Of a DNA stretch of 60,941 nt, positions 35,401 through 44,098 are shown in pieces (within the stretch, counting starts at the first letter, position 1; every line of letters starts with the position of its first letter). The stretch is from Myxococcales bacterium. Lineage in GTDB: Bacteria; Myxococcota_A; Polyangia; Polyangiales; Polyangiaceae. The position numbers were made by a program, and so were the translations under genes. The notes beneath the pieces were generated by a model. That model saw only the letters and a list, made by a program, of their open reading frames with translations, did no database searches and was not told the origin of the DNA. The stretch covers positions 1 through 60,941 of the forward strand of contig JAAZAA010000021.1 of assembly GCA_012514535.1 (NCBI GenBank), given 5' to 3'.

Positions 35401-36273
35401 ATCCCCCGTCGCGGCGTACGCCTCGAGGTACACGTCGGCGAGCTGCGCGTTGTCGTACAGCATCTTTTCGAAGTGCGGCACGAGCCAGCGCGCGTCGACG
35501 GAGTAGCGGGCGAAGCCCCCTCCCAGCTGGTCGTAGAGCCCGCCATTCTTCATGCCGTCCAGGGTGCGTCGCACCATGAGCAGGGCGTGCTCGTCCCCCG
35601 ACAGGCGGTGGTAGCGGAGCAGGAGGGACAACGCGGCGCTCGGAGGGAACTTGGGTGCCCCCCCGAACCCGCCGAAGACGGGATCGAAGTCGCGGGCGAG
35701 GGCCCGGTAGGCCTGGCGCAGGGTGTCTCGGGAGATCGGCCCGGGTGGCGTGGGGCGGGCGGCGCTCCGCACCTGCTCGGTGAGCTGCCTCGCCTGCTCG
35801 AGCAACGTGGGACGGTCCGAGCGCCACAGCTCGGCGACGCGTGTGAGCAGGGCAGGGAAGCCGGGGCGCCCGTAGCGATCCTCGGGGGGGAAGTAGGTCC
35901 CCGCGAAGAACGGCTCCTGAGTCGGGGTGAGGAACACCGTCATGGGCCAGCCGCCGCTCCCGGACAGGGCCACGGTGGCCGCCATGTAGATGTCGTCGAG
36001 ATCCGGGCGCTCCTCCCGGTCGACCTTCACGCACACGAAGTGCTCGTTCATGAGGCGCGCGATCGCCTCGTTCTCGAAGGACTCGCGCTCCATCACGTGA
36101 CACCAGTGGCACGCGGAGTAGCCGATGCTCAGCAGGATGGGGCGGTCCAGCTCCTGGGCGCGGCGCAGCGCCTCCGGGCCCCAGGGATACCAGTCCACCG
36201 GGTTGTTGGCGTGCTGGAGCAAGTAGGGGCTGGTCTCTTCGGCCAGGCGGTTTCGGCGGCGTCGCTCGCTCAT
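32404..36273 (-). CDS. DUF255 thioredoxin/glucosidase-fold protein fused to an aldo-keto reductase domain
   Basis: 1289 residues. The first part (about 1-690) is a complete SSP411/YyaL-type protein: a thioredoxin-like domain with SACHWCHVMERESF (CxxC), then an (alpha/alpha)6 barrel resembling N-acylglucosamine 2-epimerases (GGLYDQLGGGFARYSVD, HFEKMLYDNA). From about residue 755 an aldo-keto reductase domain follows (LSVSRVGFGGYRVG...VLVTKAG...GVSTN...GVTSVLVGMRR), carrying an insertion rich in Lys/Ala/Pro/Ser/Thr. Of the AKR tetrad, Asp792 and Lys829 remain. The Tyr of DTAxxY is Phe797 (DTAPSF), and the His of LLHxP is Gln896 (LVQNPEH). The ATG at 36273 follows AGGAAGGG. YyaL-type proteins are normally about 670-690 residues. 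Confidence 0.9.
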   Translation of the reverse strand: MSERRRRNRLAEETSPYLLQHANNPVDWYPWGPEALRRAQELDRPILLSIGYSACHWCHVMERESFENEAIARLMNEHFVCVKVDREERPDLDDIYMAATVALSGSGGWPMTVFLTPTQEPFFAGTYFPPEDRYGRPGFPALLTRVAELWRSDRPTLLEQARQLTEQVRSAARPTPPGPISRDTLRQAYRALARDFDPVFGGFGGAPKFPPSAALSLLLRYHRLSGDEHALLMVRRTLDGMKNGGLYDQLGGGFARYSVDARWLVPHFEKMLYDNAQLADVYLEAYAATGDPEYRRVARETLDYVARDMQGPSGGYFSSSDADSEGEEGKYFVWRLDEVRAVLEDPLAERFCLFFGVTAAGNWEGTNVLHTPHPLAHVARELGVDVAELSESLREARALMLEARQERLAPAVDDKVLVAWNGLMIRAMAHGYRQLGDPRHLASARRAADFVLRELRRPDGGLFRTARSGQAHLDGYLEDYAYFVDGLISLYEVSAAPEYLSAARELGERMVADFAPSRTPSSEASSTTQGGPEPGEGGAFYHTAHSHEPLLTRPREGHDGALPNPNAVACRALGRLAAHLDRDDLRRVALDAALAYGSQVKRQPRAFATLLCAVDFLLEPPLEIVLASDPDSVGAEDLAAAIASAYLPNRIEARASTELAQDPTAPPLVRGKTPVGDRAAVYVCEGFTCRAPVTEPEEVRAALLDTERANRARARQELGRQRIEGRATSAGTLRLTERSGLGAAAYAALPPGVEGALSVSRVGFGGYRVGLDHPDHRAAVREALQRGLNLFDTAPSFALGDSERVLGESLAEAIASGQVARDEIVLVTKAGVAQGPDRERIAQREREGRPYRATGPLAGATDAGPAFCLDPDFLRDQLTGSLERLGVEHVEVCLVQNPEHLLLAAPQDDPEAVARARRELLESLEAAFRHLEEEVAAGRITYYGVSTNVAARPPEDPARIDLDELAAAALRAGGPSHHFRVLELPLNLAEPAALQAAPGQRSPLDVAVAQGWAVLTCRPLNALVGDAVVRLAEPEPLKAPPAEAGPAPSAKAPSTKAPSTKAPPAEAPPSRPEPAQGTSAALDGARERVAQLEQEFESRFAPGLRAARVLADEALFSFGGPLGRGVERAASVQQFDHIEGTFVTPRLRDLFVRLERLFADRGSSPRGPDSARTPSDRDAFVDWRNRYIAAIGEWLAATRAHAGQGNRRLLADLEEDLAGRGELALAWGGELGSAPWPQRALALVRGVEGVTSVLVGMRRVAYVSDAVASLRLPVPPGVRHTLARLRATR

Positions 36274-36628
36274 CTCGGCCCTTCCTAGTGAGCGAGGGCC
36301 CAAAGACCAACCTCCGTGTCCTCCGAGCGCCCGCTCTGCCGTGCGCGCCCCTCGGCTGCGGCGCAACGGGGTGCGGTCCCCATCCATCCTGCGACGTCTC
36401 CGGCGCGCGGGCACCCCCGAAGCGAGCCCCCTCGGCCCGCTCCTTCTCCATCTTCGTCTCGATTGTCGCTGGCGGTCCCGGCGAGGCGGCCGTCCAGCAG
36501 CGAGCCCGTCCAGAGACAGGCCCACTCAGAACGGGAGCACGTCGCGCTCGCCCGTCTCGGCGCCGCTCCCGGAGGCCGCGCACGGGTCGCGGCCCAGCCC
36601 TGCGGGGCGGCCTCGGTTCAATCGAACG
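36274..36628. other. Intergenic interval between the DUF255 fusion and gdhA
   Basis: A 355-base interval with no supportable gene. Open frames across it on both strands have Arg/Pro-rich, alignment-free composition. The ribosome-binding site of the downstream (minus) gene is at 36279-36286. No terminator hairpin with a T-tract was found after gdhA. Confidence 0.5.
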
Positions 36629-37864
36629 TCAGCCCAGGCCGCGCAGGTCCGTGGCCCGCTTCACCCGCTGCACGGCGACGACGAAGGCGGCCGTGCGCAT
36701 GGAGCAACGGTACTCCTGCATCGCCTGCGCCGCGGCTCGGTGCGCCGCGACCATGTGCTCCTCGAGGCTCTGGTTCACCCGATGCTCCGGCCACTCCTGC
36801 GCCTGGCGGTTCTGGGTCCACTCGAGGTAACTCACCGCGACCCCGCCCGCGTTGGCCAGGATGTCGGGGATGCACTGGATCCCGCGACTGGTGAGGATGT
36901 CGTCGGCGTCCGCGGTCGTCGGCGCGTTGGCGGCTTCGAGGACGTACTTGGCGCGCACGTCGTTCGCGTTCCTGTCCGTGAGCACGTGGCCCAGGGCCGC
37001 GGGCACGAGCACGTCGCAGTCGACGGCGAGGAGCTCGGTGTTGCTGATGGGCTCGGAGCCGGGGAAATTGACCACGCTGCCCGTCTCCGCGACGTGCTTC
37101 ACGAGGGCGTCGACGTCGAGCCCGTCGCCGTTGAACGCGCCGCCGTTCACGTCGCTCACGGCGATCACCTTCGCGCCTTCTGCGTACAGCAGGCGAGCGA
37201 GCCAGCTCCCGACGTTGCCGAAGCCCTGGATGGCGAAGCGCTGGCCGGCGAGGGCCTTGCCGTCGCGGGCGAGCACCTCACGGATGGTGATCATGCAGCC
37301 CCGGCCCGTCGCCGCCGAGCGCCCCTGAGAGCCTCCGAGCTCGATGGGCTTGCCGGTCACCACCGCGGGGGCGTAGCCGCGCAGGCGGCTGTAGTGGTCG
37401 AAGATCCAGCCCATGACCTGCGGGTTGGTGTTCATGTCCGGCGCCGGGATATCGATGTCCGGGCCGATGGCGATCGCGATGCCTTCGACGAACCGCCGCG
37501 TCAGGCGCTCGAGCTCCCGGAGGCTCAGCAGGGAGGGGTCGCACTGGATGCCCCCTTTGGCGCCGCCGTAGGGCACGTTCACGAGGGCCGTCTTCCAGGT
37601 CATGAGGCTCGCCAGGGAGCGCACCTCGTCGAGGTCGACCTCCGGATGATAACGCAGTCCGCCTTTGTAGGGGCCACGGGAGTTGTCGTGCTGGATGCGA
37701 TAGCCGCTGAAGTTGCCGATGCTGCCGTCATCCATCTCGATGTTCAGCTCGACGCGCAGCTCCCGCTTCGGGGTGATCAACAAAGTGCGGTACGACTCTC
37801 CAAGCCCAAGCAGATCGAAGGCACGGTCTACGTAGAGGTTCGTCGTCTCATAAGCTCGATGCAT
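36629..37864 (-). CDS. gdhA: Glutamate dehydrogenase (Glu/Leu/Phe/Val dehydrogenase family)
   Basis: 411 residues, matching the hexameric NAD(P)-dependent family. It interconverts glutamate and 2-oxoglutarate plus ammonia. Visible are the substrate segment GPYKGGLRYHP (about residue 64), the catalytic-lysine motif VPYGGAKGGI (about 97-106), DIPAPDMNTNP, TGRG and the Rossmann motif QGFGNVGS. The combination GGSxGRxxATGRG is typical of glutamate rather than leucine or phenylalanine dehydrogenases. It stands alone between two intergenic gaps. Confidence 0.94.
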   Translation of the reverse strand: MHRAYETTNLYVDRAFDLLGLGESYRTLLITPKRELRVELNIEMDDGSIGNFSGYRIQHDNSRGPYKGGLRYHPEVDLDEVRSLASLMTWKTALVNVPYGGAKGGIQCDPSLLSLRELERLTRRFVEGIAIAIGPDIDIPAPDMNTNPQVMGWIFDHYSRLRGYAPAVVTGKPIELGGSQGRSAATGRGCMITIREVLARDGKALAGQRFAIQGFGNVGSWLARLLYAEGAKVIAVSDVNGGAFNGDGLDVDALVKHVAETGSVVNFPGSEPISNTELLAVDCDVLVPAALGHVLTDRNANDVRAKYVLEAANAPTTADADDILTSRGIQCIPDILANAGGVAVSYLEWTQNRQAQEWPEHRVNQSLEEHMVAAHRAAAQAMQEYRCSMRTAAFVVAVQRVKRATDLRGLG

Positions 37865-38059
37865 CCGGATTTTACCTCCTGCCGGGGGAAGCTACACCGA
37901 AGGTCGACCTTCCGCAGCGGAGGCGCACGGAGCCGACGTCGGCCGCCGGCCCCCTAGCAGGACGGCGCCAGGAAAGAAACCATGTCGTGTCGACGGGGTG
38001 ACGATTCGAATCCCCTTCGACGCGTCGAGCCATGTGCCGCCGAGCGCGGCCCTGAAGCC

Positions 38060-38719
38060 TCAAAAGCTCGGGACGACGTCCTCACACAGGCCAGCGAGCT
38101 CGCCCCGGGCCTGGCCTCGAGAGAACTCGATGTCGCACTGCGGCGAGCCCCGCAGACTCTGGACGAAGCTCACCACCAACGGATTCGACCAATCCCGGGC
38201 GCCGTCGACCCGCGCGCGGATCACACCATGTGGGTCGATGAACCACGTCTCCGGAAAGAGCTTCGTGCCGAAGCGATCCGTGACGACGCTCGCCTCCGGA
38301 TCGATCAGCACCTCGAAGGGGGGCGCGCCGCCGAAGAGGGACTCGAGGGTCTTGCGCGCGTCCTCGGCGGATTCGTCGGTGGTGATCGTCACCAAGCGCA
38401 CTCCCTGGCGCTCGCCCAGGGAGTGCCCGAGCTTGGCGAGGGACGGCATTTCTTCCAGACAGGGCGCGCAGGTCTTCGTCCAGAAGTTGAGCACGATCAC
38501 CTCCCCGCGGTGGTCGCTCAGCCTCCAGGTGCCGCCGGACATGGTCGGCAGCTCGAAGTCGGGGGCGCGCCGGTCCTGGGCCGCGTAGTTGGGGCGCATG
38601 GAACACAGGGCATTGCACGCCCGGCGGTTCTCGCTGTCCTTGGCCGTCGCGACGAAGGCGTAGACGAAAAAGGACGCGAGCACGATGAACGCGATCTGAA
38701 CGAGCTGGGCGGGCCTCAC
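38060..38719 (-). CDS. TlpA/ResA-like membrane-anchored thioredoxin
   Basis: 219 residues. One N-terminal membrane helix (about 7-24) is followed by a periplasmic AhpC/TSA-Redoxin fold (RRAPDFELPTMSGG...VIVLNFWTKTCAPCLEEMP). The active site is CAPC within WTKTCAPC, as in TlpA/ResA proteins that reduce apocytochrome c or other periplasmic thiols. Two extra Cys near the helix (RACNALCSM) and two near the C-terminus are unusual and could form a second disulfide pair. It is separated by 63 bases from the downstream glyoxalase gene on the opposite side and reads away from gdhA. Confidence 0.9.
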   Translation of the reverse strand: MRPAQLVQIAFIVLASFFVYAFVATAKDSENRRACNALCSMRPNYAAQDRRAPDFELPTMSGGTWRLSDHRGEVIVLNFWTKTCAPCLEEMPSLAKLGHSLGERQGVRLVTITTDESAEDARKTLESLFGGAPPFEVLIDPEASVVTDRFGTKLFPETWFIDPHGVIRARVDGARDWSNPLVVSFVQSLRGSPQCDIEFSRGQARGELAGLCEDVVPSF

Positions 38720-38782
38720 GGGCTGGGTTGTACCCCAGAGGCGCGGCGAGGTCAGGTCGCGCGGCTCGGGGACGTGCTTCCG

Positions 38783-39202
38783 TTACCAGGTGCCCGTGTT
38801 GCCCATGGAGCGCCAGGGCTCCGCGGGCGGGAGCGCCTCACCCTTTTGGAGCAGCTCGATGGAGATCCCGTCCGGCGAGCGAATGAACGCCATGCGCCCA
38901 TCCCGGGGCGGCCGGTGAATCACCACGCCCGCGTCGAGCAGCCGCTGGCACGTGGCGTAGATGTCGTCGACCTCGTAGGCGATGTGCCCGAAGTTGCGCC
39001 CGCCGCTCAGGGTCTCCGGATCCCAGTTGTAGGTGAGCTCGATTTGGGCGGATTCGTCGCCGGGCGCCGCCAAGAAGACCAGCGTAAAGCGCCCCTCGGG
39101 AGACTCCTTGCGCCGCAACTCACGCAGCCCGAGCCGGTCACGATAGAACTCGAGGGAAGCGTCCAGGTCGCTCACCCGGACCATGGTGTGAAGGTACTTC
39201 AT
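38783..39202 (-). CDS. gloA: Lactoylglutathione lyase (glyoxalase I)
   Basis: 139 residues, single-domain vicinal-oxygen-chelate fold. It isomerises the hemithioacetal of methylglyoxal and glutathione. The four metal ligands are visible at the expected places: His5 (YLHTMVRV), Glu55 (QIELTYNW), His73 (FGHIAYEVDD) and Glu116 (GISIELLQ). The short form (about 135 residues) corresponds to the Ni2+-type bacterial enzymes. It lies 46 bases downstream of queD on the same strand and is probably co-transcribed. Confidence 0.93.
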   Translation of the reverse strand: MKYLHTMVRVSDLDASLEFYRDRLGLRELRRKESPEGRFTLVFLAAPGDESAQIELTYNWDPETLSGGRNFGHIAYEVDDIYATCQRLLDAGVVIHRPPRDGRMAFIRSPDGISIELLQKGEALPPAEPWRSMGNTGTW

Positions 39203-39248
39203 TCGTCCGACTCCATTCGTCCAACGGGGCGCCTCTGCCTCCTCTGGC

Positions 39249-39611
39249 TCACTCGCCCCAGTACTCGCAGCGGGCGTCGCAGGTCTCGTGCACCGTGACC
39301 ATCGTCAGGGACTCGAGCTTCGGCTTGAGCCGCTCCCAGAGCCAGGCCGCGAGCACCTCGCTCGTCGGGTTCTCGAGGCCCTCGATTTCGTTCAAGTAGT
39401 TGTGATCCAACAGCTCGAAGAGGGGCTGCCAGGCCTCGTCGATCACCGCGTAATCGATGAACCAGCCCGTGCGGGGGTCCGTCTCGCCCTCGACGGTGAG
39501 GTCGATCTTGAAGCTGTGGCCGTGCAGGCGCGCACATTTGTGGCCCGGGGGCACCTGGGGCAGGCGGTGGGCGGCTTCGAAGTTCAGGTTGCGGACGAGT
39601 CGGACTTTCAC
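39249..39611 (-). CDS. queD: 6-carboxytetrahydropterin synthase (QueD/PTPS family)
   Basis: 120 residues. It converts dihydroneopterin triphosphate to 6-carboxy-tetrahydropterin in queuosine synthesis. The zinc ligands are His15, His30 and His32 (FEAAHRL, RLHGHSF). The catalytic Cys26 is in HKCARLHGH, with Asp69/His70 and Glu109 (VTVHETC) completing the site. The pattern CxxxHGH marks QueD rather than mammalian PTPS. The GTG at 39611 is the only start next to the domain; upstream frame is Arg-rich noise. Its substrate is the product of the GTP cyclohydrolase I encoded at 3117 in this window. Confidence 0.92.
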   Translation of the reverse strand: MKVRLVRNLNFEAAHRLPQVPPGHKCARLHGHSFKIDLTVEGETDPRTGWFIDYAVIDEAWQPLFELLDHNYLNEIEGLENPTSEVLAAWLWERLKPKLESLTMVTVHETCDARCEYWGE

Positions 39612-39721
39612 GGGATTTTTCTCGGGGTACGCGCCACGGAGGGGTGGCGCCTGGGCTCTACTCCAATCCCGTCGCCCTCGCCAGCCGGGGCCCGCCGGCC
39701 GTCCCTGGTGCTCCCCGCCCC

Positions 39722-42700
39722 TCACTCGAACTCGAGGCGCCAGCGCACGTCGCCGCCCACGTTGCCGAGGGAGTTGGCCCCGATGTCCTTTACGTTGTCG
39801 TAGGCGCCCTCGATGCTCACCCGCGGGGACATCCGCCACTCCAAGTTGGAGCGCACCTCGCTGGAGTCGCTGAGGCTGGTGGTCACGTTCGCGCGGATCC
39901 GCTCGCTCAGGCGTTTGCCGATGGTGACCGTGGGTTCCGTGCGCCCCGTCCGGGTGGAGTAGGCGCTGCCGAAGCGGAAGTCGTCGATCACCGGGACGAC
40001 CTCCGTGAGCGCCTGGTCTGCCCCCGACAGGGTGCCGAGCGCCTCCAGAGCCACGCTGCTCCCCAGCCCCGCGTTGCGCGTCTGGTCGAGCTCTGCGCGG
40101 GTCAGCCCGACCGTGAGCAGGAGGAAGATGTCGTCCTGGGCGAGGGCCGGATCGCTGGTGAGATCGACGCGCAGGTTCTCTGGCTCGCCGTAGGCGTGGA
40201 GATGGATCCGCCAGGAGCCGCCCAGGGACGACGAGCCCGCCGTACCGGAGGTGGCGACCTGGCTCTCGGAGCGACCGGGATCGTCGTAGCGGCGGTACTC
40301 CGTCGACGCGGTCAGATCCACCTGGGGAGCGATGCGCGTCGGATCGTTGAAGCGCACGATGCCTTGCCGGATCTCGAAGGCGTTGCGGCGGAGGCGCACG
40401 CGGCCCCCGGGCACGATCTGCACGGCGCCGACGGCCCCGTACCGCTGATCCGAGCCGGAGATGCGCAGCCCCGCCGAGTCGATGCGCAGCTCCCCTTCGA
40501 CCAGGTCGTTCTCCACGCGCATCGAATTCTTCGAGCGCACCAGGACGTCGAGCTCCACGCTGTCGCGGGTCGGATCGTAGGCGTCGACGTTCGTCTTCTT
40601 GCCTCGCGCGGTGAGGGCCGCCAGATCGGCGGTGACGGACATGGGGCGCCGGTACTCGGCGGAGACGACGTCGATCGTCCCGGTGACCCGAGGCAGCGCG
40701 CCGTGCCCGGAGTCGGCGCGTCCCGGGTCGTGCACCGCCTCCAGATCCGAGTCCACGGTGACACGGATCCCGTCGCCCAAGGGGAGCGCCACGTCTCGCG
40801 CGCGCAGCCCCAAGGACACCCGCCCGAGCCGTGTTCCCGCGAGGGGAGCCGTCCCCGAGAGCCGCAGGGTGCCGCCGCCGATGCGCGCCGAGCCCCTCTC
40901 GATGGAGAACCCGGAGTTGTCCAGGGCCACCGCGAGCTCCAGAGAGTCGATCGGGCTGTCGAAGCGCTCCAAGAAGACGCGACCGTCGTGGATCTCCAGG
41001 GAGCCCGTGTAGCTCGGAGCGTTCAGCGGGCCCTGGGCGGTGAGGCGGGCGCGCACGGTACCCTCGGCGCGCTCCACGCCCGGCAGCAGGGGCGCGAGGG
41101 TGCCGAGGCTCGTCTCGCGCAGCGCCAAGGTCGCGTCGAGCTGCTGTCCGCGGCCGATGCGCGCGTCGAGATCGAAGAGCCCGCGCTGGCCGAGGGGGGT
41201 CTCCACGGACCAGGCCAGGCCGTGGGAGGTCAGCTCACCTCCCGCGAGCGTGACCTTGGCGCTGGGGCTCGCCAGCTCCACCCGGAAGCCCTCGGCGGCC
41301 ACGTGCATGGCGCCGAGGGTCAGCTCCGCGCGGGCCTCCGAGGGACGATCGAGGGGGAAATGACCGAGCGTCAGCTTCCCGCTGAGGTGCCCGGTGGGGC
41401 CCAGGCCGTCGTCGGCCCAGCCGGGGATCGTGGCGGCGATGGCCCCCAGGTCCAGGGACGCCAGGGTCAGGCCTCCCGAGACGACCTTGCTGCGCTGTCG
41501 GGTGATGCGCAGATCGTCTACCTGGATTTGGCCGTCCCAGAGGTCTCCGGAGACGCGGATGAACCCGTCGCTCTCGTCCCGACGATGACGGGCGAGATCG
41601 AAGGGGGGCGAGATGCCGTGACCACAGCGGGTCCGGCCCACGGGGGCAGGGGGCGCGACGGGCTCGAAGTGAACGCGCAGGTGCGAGGCCGGCATCTGTG
41701 TTCGACCTTGCCGCAAGGGGCTCACGTCCACGTTGGCGGTCACCTCGAAGGCGCCGAGGGTGCCCCCGAGGCGGGCGACGCCGCCCACGACGCCGTCCCA
41801 CTGCCGGGAGTAGATCCCGAGGGCGTCGATGCTCGAGAGGGGGATCGCCGACGCGACGAGCTGCCCCTTCAGCTTCGCCCCGGGGCTCACGGTGAGGGAG
41901 CCCACGATCGCGCCGCTCCCCTTGCGGAGGGTCACGCTGGGTACCCGCAGATCGTAGCCATGGTCCCCCGCGTCCATGTCCCACCAGTGCAGGTGGAAGT
42001 CCGCCTCCGCGCTGGCGTAGCGCTCGTCGAAGAGCTCCACCTGATCGAGCGCCACGCGGCCGTCCACCGCGAGCACACCGCTCGCGCAGCGGTCCTCCGG
42101 ACCGCCGAGGACGTAGTGCACGTTCGCGTCCACGCGCCCGGCGCCCTCGATCCCGTCGTAGCGAGGATCGTCCGCCATGTTCCAGACCGCGAGGAAGTCC
42201 CGGATCGCCAGGCGATCGCTGCGCACGTGCGCGTCGAAGGCCACGCTGGCGGGCCCGTCGAAATCGAGGCGCGCCCGATCGAGCCGGATCTGGCTGCCTC
42301 CGGAGACGGCCACGAGGTCCTCGAAGTCGACGTGCAGCGGCTCGAAGCGCGCCTTGGAGCTCTTGACGTCGCCCACTCGGAACCCCGCCAAGGTGAGCTC
42401 GTCCACCGCCAGATCCGCCAAGAGCGGCGCCGTCGCTGCCGGTCCGCGCATCGTCACCGCCAACCGGGCCACCCCGCTGACCTCGAGCCCGCCGAGGGGG
42501 CCGATGTCCGCCAGGTCGATCACCGCCCCCTCGGGGATGTCCAGCACGAGGGAGTTGTCGAAGCCGATGGAGACGAGCTTCGCCAAGAGATCGCTCGACC
42601 CGAAGCGCACGCGGGTGTCGTAGAACTGCAGCGCGTCCGAGTCCGCTCGGAAGCGTCCGTTGATGCGCGCCGCCCCCGCGCGCACCATCGTCGCGCGCCC

Positions 42701-44098
42701 CGCTTCGTGCCAGGCGCCGTCGAACACGGCGAAGTGATCCGTCTTCGCCTCGAGGCTCCCGTCGATGAAGAAAGGCGACAGGGTGCCCCGCACGTCCGCC
42801 GCGCGCACGTCGTCGATGTCCCACTGCACGATCGTGTCCGGGGTGACGTCCAGGTCCCGCATCAGCCCGGGGAACTTGACCCCCGTGACGTGCAGCCGTG
42901 GCACCTGCAGGGTGCCTCCGTCCTCGAAGGGCGCGATGCGTGTGCCCTCGATGTGGACATCCCCGTCGGCGAAGCCGGCGCGCAGGGTGGGGAGCTCGAT
43001 GACGTCGTCGGCCAGGCGCAGCTCCGCTTCCAGGTAGCGCGCCAGCCGGAAGCCGTCGATGCCGAGGCCGGCCCCGCTCAGCTGGCCCGTGAGGGTCGGC
43101 AGCCGCGCGCTCCCGTCGAAGTGGACGTCCCCGGAGAACCCGATCCAGCCGGTCACGGGCGCCATGTCGACGTACCGATTCACCACCGGGCCCGGTCCCC
43201 GCACGAAGACCCGGCCTTCGATCGCGGGGAGCGCGTCCTCCTCGCCCTCCCGGGCCGTGACGCGGAGCTGCGACATGCGCAGGGCGACCCTGCCGAGATC
43301 CGCCTCCCCCATCCGCTGGCAGTCGCCGCGGGTGCCGGGGTTCGGATCGAGATCCGCCAGGGCGAGCAGGGACAGGCGGCGAATCAACAGCTGCTCGGGG
43401 GCGTAGCGCAGCCGCAGATCGAGCCCGCACAGCACGTCCTCGTCGACGGCGTCGTCCCGATGGGCGACCAGCTCGGCGCCCGCGACGCGCAGCGCGAGAT
43501 CGAAGGTGAGGCCGCGCTCGGCGAAGACGTCGGCGTCGATGGAACCCGTCCGCACCCGCGTGCCGTCGATGTCCAGATCCAGGCGGAGATCCCCGAGGGC
43601 CAGCGTCTGAAAGGGCGCGCGCTCCAGCGGGGCGGAGTCCGCGGAGGTGTCGGGCAGGGAGTAGCGGACGTTGACGATCTCTCCGTCGCGGACGACGAGG
43701 CGCGCGCGCAGCCGATCGAGCTCGATGTCGCCCACGTCGAGGCGCCCGGCGAGCAAGGAGAAGAAGCGGGGGCGCACCGCGACGCTCTCTGCCGTGAGGG
43801 CTGGCCCGGCGCCGTCCGTGGCGGGGACGACCAGCTCCGTCACGGCGACGCGGAAGGGCCAGAGGGACAGCTCGAGGGAATACGAAGCCTGGAGGCCGAG
43901 GTGCTCCTCGAGCAGGCGCGCCGTCTCTCGCGCGGCCCAGTCGTGGGCCGGGGCGGAGCGGAGCAGCAGCCCGCCACCGAGGGGGATGGCGCCGATCAGC
44001 GCGAAGACGAGGCAGAGCAGGCGCGCCACCAAGCGCCCCAGGTCGCGGCGGCGCCGAGGCGCGCGCTGCGGGTCGCTGGAGGGGGTGACAGACGCCAT
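39722..44098 (-). CDS. tamB: TamB-like translocation/assembly module protein
   Basis: 1458 residues. One N-terminal signal-anchor helix (about 22-46) is followed by a very long series of beta-rich repeats and the C-terminal DUF490/TamB domain (GAVQIVPGGRVRLRRNAFEIRQG..., LLTVGLTRAELD..., ending in VRWRLEFE). TamB/YhdP-type proteins bridge inner and outer membranes and are implicated in beta-barrel assembly and phospholipid transport. Length is in the normal range (about 1250-1500). No TamA/BamA partner is adjacent. Gene stop and queD start are 110 bases apart. An unexplained terminator lies about 50 bases upstream of its start. Confidence 0.92.
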   Translation of the reverse strand: MASVTPSSDPQRAPRRRRDLGRLVARLLCLVFALIGAIPLGGGLLLRSAPAHDWAARETARLLEEHLGLQASYSLELSLWPFRVAVTELVVPATDGAGPALTAESVAVRPRFFSLLAGRLDVGDIELDRLRARLVVRDGEIVNVRYSLPDTSADSAPLERAPFQTLALGDLRLDLDIDGTRVRTGSIDADVFAERGLTFDLALRVAGAELVAHRDDAVDEDVLCGLDLRLRYAPEQLLIRRLSLLALADLDPNPGTRGDCQRMGEADLGRVALRMSQLRVTAREGEEDALPAIEGRVFVRGPGPVVNRYVDMAPVTGWIGFSGDVHFDGSARLPTLTGQLSGAGLGIDGFRLARYLEAELRLADDVIELPTLRAGFADGDVHIEGTRIAPFEDGGTLQVPRLHVTGVKFPGLMRDLDVTPDTIVQWDIDDVRAADVRGTLSPFFIDGSLEAKTDHFAVFDGAWHEAGRATMVRAGAARINGRFRADSDALQFYDTRVRFGSSDLLAKLVSIGFDNSLVLDIPEGAVIDLADIGPLGGLEVSGVARLAVTMRGPAATAPLLADLAVDELTLAGFRVGDVKSSKARFEPLHVDFEDLVAVSGGSQIRLDRARLDFDGPASVAFDAHVRSDRLAIRDFLAVWNMADDPRYDGIEGAGRVDANVHYVLGGPEDRCASGVLAVDGRVALDQVELFDERYASAEADFHLHWWDMDAGDHGYDLRVPSVTLRKGSGAIVGSLTVSPGAKLKGQLVASAIPLSSIDALGIYSRQWDGVVGGVARLGGTLGAFEVTANVDVSPLRQGRTQMPASHLRVHFEPVAPPAPVGRTRCGHGISPPFDLARHRRDESDGFIRVSGDLWDGQIQVDDLRITRQRSKVVSGGLTLASLDLGAIAATIPGWADDGLGPTGHLSGKLTLGHFPLDRPSEARAELTLGAMHVAAEGFRVELASPSAKVTLAGGELTSHGLAWSVETPLGQRGLFDLDARIGRGQQLDATLALRETSLGTLAPLLPGVERAEGTVRARLTAQGPLNAPSYTGSLEIHDGRVFLERFDSPIDSLELAVALDNSGFSIERGSARIGGGTLRLSGTAPLAGTRLGRVSLGLRARDVALPLGDGIRVTVDSDLEAVHDPGRADSGHGALPRVTGTIDVVSAEYRRPMSVTADLAALTARGKKTNVDAYDPTRDSVELDVLVRSKNSMRVENDLVEGELRIDSAGLRISGSDQRYGAVGAVQIVPGGRVRLRRNAFEIRQGIVRFNDPTRIAPQVDLTASTEYRRYDDPGRSESQVATSGTAGSSSLGGSWRIHLHAYGEPENLRVDLTSDPALAQDDIFLLLTVGLTRAELDQTRNAGLGSSVALEALGTLSGADQALTEVVPVIDDFRFGSAYSTRTGRTEPTVTIGKRLSERIRANVTTSLSDSSEVRSNLEWRMSPRVSIEGAYDNVKDIGANSLGNVGGDVRWRLEFE

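Noticed and set aside
36274-36583. N-terminal extension of the DUF255 fusion to starts at 36525 or 36583
   Set aside because: The extension is Arg-rich with no domain; ATG 36273 has a good ribbon of AGGAAGGG upstream and begins exactly at the family N-terminus.
37995-38030. TTCGAAT-containing segment resembling a tRNA T-loop
   Set aside because: The flanking bases cannot form the 5-bp T-stem, and no acceptor, D or anticodon arm is found.
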